Source of the DNA: Oscarella lobularis
Taxonomy: Eukaryota; Porifera; Homoscleromorpha; Homosclerophorida; Oscarellidae
Direction: 5' to 3'
DNA length: 64,000 nucleotides
Assembly: GCF_947507565.1 (NCBI RefSeq)
Contig: NC_089186.1
Location: forward strand, 930,001 to 994,000
A program made the position numbers and the translations under genes. The notes under the pieces are model-generated. The model was not told where the DNA came from and searched no databases. It saw nothing but the letters and a program-made list of their open reading frames with translations. Positions 46,446 to 56,548 of this stretch are shown here, piece by piece. How positions within the stretch are numbered: the first letter of the stretch is position 1; each line of letters begins with the position of its first letter.

Positions 46446-47577
46446 ATGGCAGATCCTAGATGGGCTCGTCTTAGCCTCGCAAGCCAGGCCCTACGCGCGT
46501 GACCTGGTGGGCGTAACCACCGCTCACGTCGCGTAGGCCCTACGCGACGTGAGCGGTGGTTACGCCCACCATGTCACGCGCGTAGGGCCTGGCTTGCGAG
46601 GCTAGGCTCGTCTCATTCGAATCACAGACGAAATTGTTCCTCTTCTCGTCAACGCTCTTGACGGAGGAACTCTTCTCGACAATCTCGTCTCGCGTGGGTG
46701 CATTTCCCAAGCTCAGTACGAGAGTAGTCGTCGAAACTCGCAGGATCTTCGGAAATCACCGGAAGATGTTGCTCGCGACTTGCTTACTGTTTTGAGGTCA
46801 AGTCCGCCTTCTAGCTTCGATTCGTTTTTTGCAGTCCTGCAGCTCGACGAAGGCCGAAAGGCTTTATTTGACGTGATCGTTTCTGCTATGAGCGTGGCTC
46901 AAGCTCATGCAGAATCACCACTTCCCGAAAATACTTCGGACGAACTTCTAGTATCGCGAAAGCATGCTCATAGTGCCTTGAACGAAGAAGACTCCTCTGG
47001 CCCTCTGAAAAGTTCCAAAACTGATTTTCCAGAAATGGCATTCATTTTCGTTCATGAGGAGCTCAAAGACGAATGGGAACCTAATGGTGAATGTTTTGTT
47101 GCCATTATTGAATCCTACTGTACTGAAGTCGTCTCAGCTGCTGGATTTCCTGAAAGAAAAATTAAAGTTAAGTGTGACTACGTATCAAGAATGACTATCG
47201 TTCAGAAAAGGAAGTTGGATAAAAGGAAGTCAAATTGCTACATAGACAAAGAAAAATGCCTTCTTCGAATTTGCCTTCCAGAGACAACACCAGAAGTCTT
47301 CAAAAAGTGTCAGGAACAGCTTCTTCGAAAAATGTCTGGTGTATTGGATATTGCAGAGGATAATATTGAGATCACACCCGGAAGTTGTCTTGTGGATCTG
47401 ACTGTTACTGGAAAAATATTCATCAATTTTGTGTGCGGTTTGCACGCTAGCAATTTAGCTTATCTCTTAGCCTTTGATTCTCTGGCAAGAATTCAATTTG
47501 GCTCTTTTCCATCTGTTGCTGTTGTCACTTTTCTTCGTTTTGGACGAATCCAATCGGTGTCTGTTCCTAAAAAAGTA
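46446..47577 (+). other. CARD plus unknown-domain exon of gene C, interrupted by the MITE
   Basis: Removing 46472-46604 and one 9-bp copy gives MADPRWARLIRITDEIVPLL, then LVSRGCISQAQYE, then a CARD helix VARDLLTVLRSS. Residues after about 130 read FIFVHEELKDEWEPNGECF, LLRICLPETTPEVFKKCQ and EDNIEITPGSCLVDLTV. This alpha/beta pattern ending in a GSCLV strand is of a type I associate with death-fold proteins of invertebrates but cannot name. With the element in place the reading frame from 46446 meets TGA inside it. An ATG at 46780 in the same frame starts the open 266-residue remainder, which would lose the first part of the CARD. Confidence 0.75.
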
Positions 47578-50500
47578 TGATTAATTAAACCGAAACGTGA
47601 GAGTGAACGTAGCCTTATATATGTTTTCTGTGCAGAACCATTGTTATTGGCCATCCAGAATTGCTTCTATTGTTGATAACGCTGAGCATTTCTTAACGTA
47701 TGTGCAAGAAAAACTAATGAATGCAACTAATAAAAGAAGTATGATACTCTAAAAATTATAGTGTTCTAGTTATATTCTGGCTTTTTATTCATAAAGTCAA
47801 TGTCGTTGAGCGATGTGATAAAGAACACAGCTTCAGATCCTTAGTAACCAAGACCGAGCAGTTAGAATTGCAAGTATGCTATACGTTTTGACAATAATTT
47901 AAATAATAATATTTATTAAGCGATTTTCTGGCCGTTTTATTTACGAAGTTAACGACATTGAGCAATGCGATAGACAAGCAGTCACCTCCTTGGCAAACAA
48001 AACAAAGCTGCTGGATTTGCAAGTAGGCTATAAATGCGGGAGAATAATTCAGGCAGACAATTTAAAGTTAGATTCGTCAATTGAAAAGCAGATATGCAGC
48101 AATAAAGAAGCTGTTTGATACTGTTAAAGAACAACAAATGGTAAACTGCTCAGTTAGAAGTAGCTCAAAACATATATCGAAACTGATGTAGGGTTTGAAA
48201 ATCAAGAATGCAACCATAAAGAAGCTTATTGATACCGTTGAAGAGACACAGAAGGTGTGCTGATCTCCAGTCTACGCAACGCGTTCCTAGAACTAAATAT
48301 AATCGCCCAGTTTGAACGACCCGTCTCCTAAACACGCTTTTTTTGACCTAATTGTTGGCCTCTAGAGACCAAAACGATCGTTGGCTGTGCGTGTTGCAAT
48401 TGAACGGTTGAGGGCAAAGATCAAGGAAGGTAAGCGTTATGAACTGGAGAGATTCCTTTCGACAGAAAAAGGATTTCGACTTGAGCAGGTGTGAAGTCGT
48501 TTCTTCGTCGCTGCACGCTAATGTATTCTTTTTCGTGTCGTTTAGTTCCAGCCCGGCTTGTCTCCCGTTCACTACGTGGCGAAAAGACATTTCGAGACCC
48601 CGAAGGAAGCCGACGAGTGGCTCAGCTCGTGTCTGGAAGATAATCAAAGCGCTATTGACGAACCAGAAGGGGTGGGTATACGATAGTGATAAATGAATCG
48701 ATAAATGGATGACTTGTTGCCAGCTAAAAGGATTGCGTCCAATTCACTTTGCGTGCAAGTGGGGAAACATTTTTGGCCTTAAGTGGCTTGTCAGACACCG
48801 TGCTACTGTCAACGTAAAGGACTACGTATGATCTGGAATAGATGTTGCACATCAGTGCTGATCACTTTTGTTTAGGATGGAGTTACGCCGTATTCTTATG
48901 CCTGTGCAAGTTCCGTTGACAGACTGAGAAAAATGCTTATTCTGGAAGAAAATGGCTACCTCTTGTTACCACGGGATATTGTAACAGAGTTCGTATCAAC
49001 GCTCTGACAATAGAAAGATCGACTCTTTAATAGATATGGGCAGCTTTGAATCAATTTTCGTCATCGGAAGATGCTGACGAGGTTTTCAATCATCTAGTCA
49101 ATAAAAAGAAATTGAACGTTAACATTGTTCATAAGGAGGTGCTGAATATACGTATATATAATTTGCCTTTGCTTCTTGTGTGAAAGGCCTCTGTCAATGA
49201 TAGTATAAGAACACTCCTCTTCATCGGGCCTGCTCTGGTGGCAGCATATTTGTTGTGAAATGGCTCGTGGAGCATAACGCTGCTATTAATCTTGTCAATT
49301 GGGTTAGAGGAGTTAACTTGCCATACTTTTTTATATATGATGTTCTATGTTCTTCTTCAGAAGGGTCGAACGCCTTTTATGTTGGCATGTGGAAGCTGCA
49401 TCGATCGATCTTCTAAAGTTCGCTACTTGGGTGAAATGGGAGCCGACTACCTAGCGAAGGATGACGTGAGCCTCCGCTTTGATATCGTTTTGTAAAGATA
49501 ATGAAAGTTTTATTCAGGTTCAGCAGACGGCTTTGTTTTATGCCACCAGAGACTCAGAGAGTGAAGATGATGTGCTTGACGTTCTTCAATATCTTGTTGA
49601 TGAGAAAGGCATCAATGTCAATTTAGTTGACGAGGTCATTCTTGCACGTTTCAGTTCAGCGCCAACTTATATTTTGATCTATACAGACGAGACGAAATGC
49701 TTTGCATCACGCTGCACAGATATCGACTCTCAAATCAGTTATTGATCTATTGATTAAGAAAGGGGCTGACGTCACGAGTGAAGACAAGGTGACGTGTTAA
49801 TATCCGAATAAAGCGGCTTACAAAAACGCGAAGTTTAGGACGGAAAGACGCCTCATCAGTTGGCAGAAAATGGCGACGTCAGAATGATCCTTCGAAGGCA
49901 TTATGTATGTCACTTTTTTTGATTGATTTTATTCCTTGCGTCAATGCGTATACAACGTAGGACACCGTTCGATTTTCGGTTCTTCGTGCAAAGGTTCGTC
50001 CCAATTCGATTAAGCTCTGCGTGATTGGCAACGAAATGGCGGGAAAGACGACGTTGGTCAATTCTCTCCTCGAAATCTATGGTCCTCCAATCGACCCAAA
50101 AGATCGCACTCCCGGCATTGAAATTCACTTTCGCGAAATTCCGGGAGTGGGCAAAGGAACGACGTGGGACTTCGGTGCCCAATCGACGTTCTACGGCGCT
50201 CACGGTCTCTTCTTTCAGCAATCGAATACGATGTTTTTGCTCGTGCTTCCGATTCGAAAAGGCGAAAAGCTGACGCCAGACGTCGTTTGTCGTCTTCTAG
50301 AAAAAGGACGATTTTGGTGTGCGTTTGCGAAGGCTTCGCTGCGACCGCTTTCGATTCACCCAAAATCGCTAATTCGCCTTGTAATCATTTTCAATTTGAT
50401 TGGTTTTACCGATAAAGCGGAAATGAAAGCGAGCTTTCGGCTAAAAGAAATCGCCGAACGTCTTCGTAAAAATTTCGAACATGTTTTTGAAATTTCGCAT

Positions 50501-52443
50501 GTGATTGAAATGGACTGCAGTGAGAGTCAATCCTATCGCATGATGGACTGCCGAGGAAAACTGAGAGTTGTTCGCGAGAAAATTCTCGAGGTAATCAGTA
50601 ACTGTGCTACCTATGTACATGTGTTTTTTCTATGTACGCATGCAGGAAGCCGACGACGTTCCCAAACTGTGCCACACCATCGAGGAGCATCTCTCTCTTC
50701 CCGACGCCCAAAGAAAGCGCCCATTGGGCTGTTTTCTGACGTCAGAAGAATTCGAGAAGTGGGTGGCTGAGGAAGTTGGCCTCGCTTTGACAGAAGACGA
50801 GAAAAAAGTCGCCGTCGAATATGTCGACTCGTCTGGAATAGTAATAATTATATTGATTATTTACTATTGATGTTGAGCGTTTTTTTCGCTTAGATCGTTA
50901 ATCTTGGTCGTCGAATTTGCGTTCGACCGCTGTGGCTGTGTTACAACGTGATCGGTCCTCTACTAGCGCCGTCGTACTTCGTATTCAACATTCCATCTGA
51001 AGAATCAGGCAGGGCGACGAAGGAAAGCATCGAATCGGCTCTGAGAGCCTTCGAAAATCATCTCGTGCAAAAGGGCACTCCGTCACCGTTTTCGGTGACA
51101 GCCGACGAAGCAATTGAAGTCCTCCTGTACCTGGAACTCTGCATTCCGGTCAAAAGCATGCCAGGAGTGTATCAGATTCCCGCTCTTCTTAAGGATACAA
51201 TTCCTGTTGACGCCTGGGGTGAAGATCCAATGATGAACGTGTATCGCGGTCAACGATGCCAGTGCGTCCATTCCGTCGACATCATCTCGCCGTCGTCGTT
51301 CGTCATTCTTCAATGTCGCTGCTATCACATGCCCAACGTCAGGCACAAGGCGTGGAAAGACGGCCTCAAATTAGTGAAGATCGTCGACGACAAAGTAATC
51401 GAGTGTCTCATCAAAATGGGAATAAAGAAAGGTCATCATTGCATCGACGTCGTCCTTCGCTGGTCGAGCGAAGCCGAATGCGGAGCGGTGACACAGGACT
51501 TTCTAAATCAGCTGAAATTGTTGATCGGCGCCGTGTGCGATGAAAAAAGTCCGGGCGTTATTCTCAACTGGTTCTACATAGACAGTTCTCACCTGCAAAA
51601 ACGCGACGAAGATCCGGCTATTTATTCGACGAGCGAAGTCGATCAGAAAGTGACCGACAAGGCTTTTGATCACATACTGTTCTCTGCTCGGCCGGAAGGT
51701 GAATGCCGTTCTCGAATTAGGGATTTGGTTATCATTGCAGCACACACTTCCGGTATTAGCTCAGAGACAGATAATTTGAAAAGTCTTTACATCCACTCTT
51801 TTTCCTTCAGCTTCTTTTCCCGCTGATGAAGAGCTGGTGTCAGAGCAGCTAATTAGAGCGTGTGCTACCGTCGACGGAGTGCCGTGGGAAGATCTGACTT
51901 TTGTCTTCGGTATTAGACAGGACGATCGTTTGGAAATCGAGAGAAGCTCTAAATGCGTCGCGATTCGTCAGCGAAAAGTTTTGGAGCGGTGGAAGCAGCA
52001 AGCCAAAGCACCGACCGTGAGAATACTTCTAGAGTTGTTTCAAGATGTTGACGTCTGCCGACGGGATATTGAAGAGAAATACAATCACTATTTGGGACGT
52101 AGGTAGTCGTTTTTTTTCTGCAACTTATTGATTGTGAACTCGTCATTTTTTAGACTCTTTTCCCGCTGATGATGCGCTCCTATCCGATGATCTGATTAAT
52201 GCATGCGCTTTCGTCAAGGGATCTTTGTGGGAAGATCTCGGTGCTTGTCTTATCGGATCAGACGATCTTCAGTACATTCGCGAGCACATTCGACATGATT
52301 TTGCTCGTATGGTTCAAGTGTTGAAGTTGTGGAAGAAAGCGAAATCACCTAAAGTCGGCGAGCTTTTACGATGGTTTGAGCAGTTTGATGTCAGCCGTAG
52401 GGCTATTCAATCGAAATTTGAAAACCTGCAGTTTCGACCTTAG
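46446..52443 (+). CDS. Gene C: CARD - ankyrin - Roc - COR - Death - Death protein
   Basis: ATG at 46446 in a CGCCATGG context begins a CARD that is interrupted after 26 bases by a 133-bp palindromic element and resumes at 46614. The CARD exon continues into a domain of unknown function (to 47577). Small helical exons (47636-48260) and the VAIERLRAKI exon at 48366 follow, then ankyrin exons in the A/B order to 49910. Roc is 49961-50590 (P-loop GNEMAGKTT, WDFGAQ, FNLIGF). COR is 50646-50840 and 50894-51752. Death 1 is 51811-52098 and Death 2 is 52154-52443, ending at TAG. Borders match A and B exon for exon. Complete apart from the insertion. Kinase-less DAPK1-like layout; the signalling role is inferred. 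Confidence 0.8.
46472..46604. mobile_element. Palindromic MITE copy 2 inside the first exon of gene C
   Basis: Arms of about 65 bases from TAGCCTCGCAAGCCAGGCCC to its inverted copy at the right end, nearly perfect. The 9-bp direct repeat GGCTCGTCT flanks it (46463-46471 and 46605-46613). Same termini and same duplication length as 39260-39375. Excising the element with one repeat copy restores an open CARD frame. Confidence 0.92.
47636..48260 (+). other. Small helical exons of gene C with internal duplications
   Basis: Exons at about 47636-47696, 47761-47873, 47922-48020, 48077-48138 and 48192-48255. The second and third both read KVNVVERCD / EVNDIEQCD, then KTEQLELQ / KTKLLDLQ. The fourth and fifth both read AAIKKLFDTVKE / ATIKKLIDTVEE. 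They look like duplicated coiled-coil exons linking the CARD region to the ankyrin block. Exon edges are approximate. Confidence 0.55.
51811..52443 (+). other. Tandem Death-domain exons of gene C
   Basis: Two consecutive exons each start (A/D/H)SFPAD and carry a Death fold. The first is divergent (WEDLTFVFGIRQDDRLEIER) and the second resembles A and B (WEDLGACLIGSDDLQYIRE). The first has a phase-1 donor GTAGGT at 52099; the second starts after TTTTTTAG at 52153. Confidence 0.8.
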
Positions 52444-52613
52444 ACTCTACATGTAATTGGGCACTCGTTTTCTCAATAGTCTTCGTTTCAGATATTTTTT
52501 TTGTAGTTTTCATACTTGCAGAACTTTTCGTGAAGTCACTGTATTGATGCACGTGCGTTGGCGGAATTTACTGCCTTTTTATCTAACGCACTTTAAGCCA
52601 AGTAGATGAGTGG

Positions 52614-55153
52614 ATGGCTTTATCAAGGTAGGCTCGCTTAGAGTCCGTGGCGTCTCTCGCAGCAACGTTTGGTGCTTAGACTCTTACTAGCACCAGTTCA
52701 AGCTCCGACCGATTCGTTCGGATCGTTTGGCCGAGACACAAAACAAACACAGGCAAGATCTTCAAAACGCGCATCGCTGTTAGTCTCAGCGTTACGTGGC
52801 GACGTTAGGTATGGAATACACGACCGAAAGCGCCGTCGTACGGTTACAGAAAGGGCTGGGTGCCCCAAACACGTGTAAGGCGATGACGTCACGAAAACGT
52901 CACGAAAACGTCACGAACTCTCTCTCTCTCTCTCTCTGAAAGGATTTCGGCGATGGAGGCGCTTTTCCGGAAATCCACGTGGCACAGTATTTCTCCCAGT
53001 TCAATCATGGAACATTTGTGAGAGTTCATTTTTTAGATATCCTCTCGGAATGGGCCAAATAAGAAACGTCTGTGAATGAAAATTTACTAATCGCGTAGTT
53101 TTAAAAACATGTGTTGCGTAGAACGCTTTGAATGCGATTCCAATTCGACGTGACAGGGAGGGAAAAATGAAATACAACATTTTGGCCAAGCAAGGACAAA
53201 GAAACGACAAGGTAAAACAAATACGTCCTAATTATTTTAATCATATCAATTAAAAAATCTTTAATCTCTTCGATTGCAGCTTGAAGAAATTCAAAAGGTA
53301 ATCCGTTACCGGTTCGTAATTTTTTGATATGCTGGTTTTTGGTAGACGACAAAAAAAACGAAGAATGCTCTAGAAAAACTCGTCACAACTAAGATTTCGG
53401 TTGCCATGCCAAAGCACATTTCAGAGCAAGCAAACGACGTTCAATACATTCGGTAAGGACAAGGAACTTCATAGTAGCGCACGTTTAGTTAATTAATTAA
53501 TTAATTAATTAATTAATTGATTATTCTATTTTTTGTAGCTATACACCGGCTCAGCAGGAAGAAACATACAATGCCAGTGCGAAGCAACGCATCATTCGCA
53601 TGGTCGAAGTCAAATCCGATTCAATGGAGCCACCAAAATTCAAGTAAAATATTTCTTGGTAAGAGAGACAGAAGAAATGAGTGAGAAGTCTTCGTTTATG
53701 TAGAATAAATAAAAAGATTCCGAGAGGTCCTCCGTCACCGCCTGCTCCAGTCATGCATTCTCCAACTCGAAAGGCACGACTGTAGTATTATGTATTATTG
53801 CTCTTCATTTATTCTTTTATTGAAGGTCACAGTGAAGGAGCAGGAAGAGTGGAAAATTCCGCCTTGCATCTCCAACTGGAAAAACGCCAGGGCACGTGAA
53901 ATAGGCTCTAGGGGAATGGAAGACTCTAATTGAGACCGTGTACCTTCGTAGGGTTACACCATTCCTCTTGACAAACGTTTGACTGCGGATGGACGAGGCT
54001 TACAAGATCACCACGTCAATGACAATTTTGCAAAATTAGCTGAAGCTCTTTATATCGCAGATAGAAAAGTTGGTGTGCTTGTTCTCATATCAATTCTTAT
54101 TCTACGCTATCTTGTGTATAGGCTCGTGAAGCGGTTGAAATGAGAGCACAGATATCGAGGAAAGTCGCCCAGAAGGAGAAGGAGCAGAAGGAGAAGAGTT
54201 TGCGCGAGCTCGCGCAGAAGGCGCGCGAAGAACGCCAGGGAATCCAAACTTCCTCCGTCTCTGGTAGTATAAAACTAGTTAGGCAAAAATTTTACGCTAT
54301 TGTTTTTTTTAATACAGACGACTATGATGCGGAGGCGTGTGAGCGCGAACAGCTTCGCTACGATCGTCACAAGGAAAGAGAAAGGGAGAGACGAATTGCA
54401 AAGGCTGGAGCGGAACGAAGGTGAGGCGAGAAGAAGAAGAAGTGGGATACTTGTTATTTAGTATTTTCTAGAATTGAGTCGGCGAAAATCAAAGATCGCG
54501 ACATCAGTGAGAAAATCGCTCTTGGAATGCCGGCGCAGGTGCAGAGTCAGGAAGCGATGTATGATCAAAGGCTGTTCAATCAGAGAAAAGTAATATTGAC
54601 TATGTCTGTATCTCCACGTATAGTGAAAGCGATTTGCGTAGGGACTTGACTCGGGTTTCGCTATGGAGGACGACATCTATAACGTCTATGACAGGCCTTG
54701 GAGGCAGAGTGAAACGTCGGCGTCAGCTGTCTATAGGCCAAGCAAGAACTTGGAAAAGGATATATACGGTGACAATATTGAACAATTGATCAAAACGAAC
54801 CGGTAAAATAACGGCAATGACGATATCTTCCTTCTCTAGAAAGCCCTTCTTTCAGATTCCAAGCCGATAGGGGCTTTGAAGGGGCCAATGAAGCGCAGAA
54901 AAGATTGGGACCGGTTCAATTTGAAAAGGACTTGGATGATGATCCATTTGGTTTGGATAAGTTTTTGACCGATGCAAAAAAGGCCGATCGTTTGAAGAGA
55001 TCAAATCATGACCATGACAGAGGTACGAGGGATCCTCGCAGAGACAGGTAATTGATGCAATAGGGAGAGATAGGTACCCAATACTTTCTTATATTTTTCT
55101 TTCATAGGGATAGGCATCATCACGGAAGCTCAAGTAAGAAACCGAAATACTAA
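52614..55153 (+). CDS. SNW1: SNW1/SKIP, spliceosome and transcription cofactor
   Basis: Exons follow the conserved SNW order: MALS (52614-52627); LLAPVQAPTDSFGSFG and SYGYRKGWVPQTR (52680-52874); DFGDGGAFPEIHVA (52943-52986); QYPLGMG (53037-53067); KMKYNILAKQGQ (about 53101-53210); AMPKHISEQ, YTPAQQ, IIRMVE (53345-53645); NKKIPRGPPSPPAPVMHSP (53704-53770); EEWKIPPCISNWKNAR (to 53892); GYTIPLDKRL, LAEALYIADRK (53951-54070); the basic helix REAVEMRAQ, KAREERQG; MYDQRLFNQRKGLDSGFA, IYRPSKNLEKD-like, DDPFGLDKFL; ending KKPKY with TAA at 55151-55153. SNW1 is a core component of the activated spliceosome and a nuclear receptor/Notch cofactor. Two oddities: a one-base frame slip near 52810-52830, and a GC-AG intron after NAR (donor GCACGT at about 53893). 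Confidence 0.93.
52919..52937. repeat. (CT)n run in a SNW1 intron
   Basis: A run of TC dinucleotides directly before the AAAG acceptor of the DFGDGG exon. It serves as the polypyrimidine tract. Confidence 0.8.
53487..53519. repeat. (TTAA)n microsatellite in a SNW1 intron
   Basis: About eight TTAA/AATT units between the exons ending at 53453 and starting at 53540. Confidence 0.9.
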
Positions 55154-56086
55154 ATTCTTCTCTGCAGTAAGCTTTCCTTTGAATGGCTTTACTTCTATCT
55201 CAAATACAGTGGAACTCACCTCCTCAGTATATATACTTTCACCCCTTTATATTTACTAATTGAAGCAATCAGCTCTATAAATGCAACAGCACGTTTTTTT
55301 GTAGAGAATGGCTAATTGAACTTTAGCAACGTACCGTACACAGGTTATCCACTAGAGATTTTTGAAGGGCGTGACGGAATTTCAATTTCAGACTACGTGA
55401 ACACACTAATCTTACGTCGATTCATTGGTCCGTTTGATTACTTGACTACGACTACACTGTATTCGACATGAGGTTTGGTATGTGCTGTACGGCGCCATAC
55501 GTCTGGGCCCCGTGTGCACGCAGTGCATGAAGCGCATGCGTCGTTGATGCAACACGTGAAAAGGAAAAGACCGTGGCGATTTTCCGAATAGAAGCAGCGA
55601 CAAGCGCCGCCTCTTTGTTCAAGGTATTCTGCAGTCGTATTTCCTGTGATGACGACTGACTTGGAGCATCAGCATGCAGATCGACGGCGATCGGCCAACC
55701 TTACTCTCTCGTATCCGTGCGCTTACCTCCTACTGAAAACGAAGCCGCTTCTTGTTGCTTCATCACGCTGTGCGTAGGAAAACGCGACGAACAGCCACCT
55801 CGCTGTAAGAATTGGGTGGGGGCCCCCATTTACCACGTACGTACCACCTCCTCCCTCCCCCGCAATCCCCACCAAGGAAATGACGTGCACAATACAATCA
55901 TAAAATCGTTGTACGTAATGCTTCACTAGGAGCACTTTTGTTTGGGTTTTTTACCCACACAGACATGCAGACAGACGTCCTACAGTTCCGCCACAAGGCA
56001 GTAAGGGAGACAGAAAAAGTTGCCCAAAATAACACATTCAGCGGATCTGATTGCAGTTTGTAATATTGCTTCTTGGTGCAAAACAA
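55154..56086. other. Intergenic between SNW1 and the minus-strand ORF
   Basis: SNW1 3' flank, then sequence without recognised exons. Short frames at 55717-55929 overlap on both strands without family features. Confidence 0.5.
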
Positions 56087-56548
56087 TCATTGGCAATCGC
56101 AGTTCACTCTCAAGCCGGTTGCTGGCATGCACCCGCACACTTGGTGCACCTCTCGCTTGCACTCCTCGCAGTGGCATCCAAGTTCTTTTGTGTTATAACA
56201 GCAGCACTTGAGAACGAGCCCGAAGTTGCCCTCGAGATACTCTTTTCGAACGTCGTACTTCTCATTGCTGTTCGCCTTGTTATGAGCAGCGCATGCAGGT
56301 AGGATCATCACCGTTCCGACTGATTTGACGTGCGCTCCACCAACGGATTCGATCGCGCACGGCTTTCCGGCTTCATCGACGAAGCACATCGTACTGTCGA
56401 TGTCAGAGATAAATCTACGGTATAGTTTAATGAAAGAGCGGCAGAAACAGTGGCACTTGGAAGAGCCGAGAATTGTTGTGACACTGGCAGCCGGCTCTTT
56501 TCGTTTCCACTCCGGAGGTCCGCCATCTACAGCGTCGTCGTCGTCCAT
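56087..56548 (-). CDS. Unknown 153-residue Cys/His-rich protein, single exon
   Basis: Starts MDDDDAVDGG and ends with a Cys-rich tail (CCCYN, CHCEECKREVHQVCGCM). The middle reads DEAGKPCAIESVGGAHVKSV, then ILPACAAHNKANSN. The spacing Cys - x9 - His, then P-x-Cys-x-x-His-Asn, resembles a treble-clef/HNH-type zinc site. The basic stretch KWRK and the Cys-rich ends would fit a nucleic-acid binder. Unlike its neighbours it has no introns, which could mean a mobile-element or retrocopied origin. No family assigned. Confidence 0.5.
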   Translation of the reverse strand: MDDDDAVDGGPPEWKRKEPAASVTTILGSSKCHCFCRSFIKLYRRFISDIDSTMCFVDEAGKPCAIESVGGAHVKSVGTVMILPACAAHNKANSNEKYDVRKEYLEGNFGLVLKCCCYNTKELGCHCEECKREVHQVCGCMPATGLRVNCDCQ

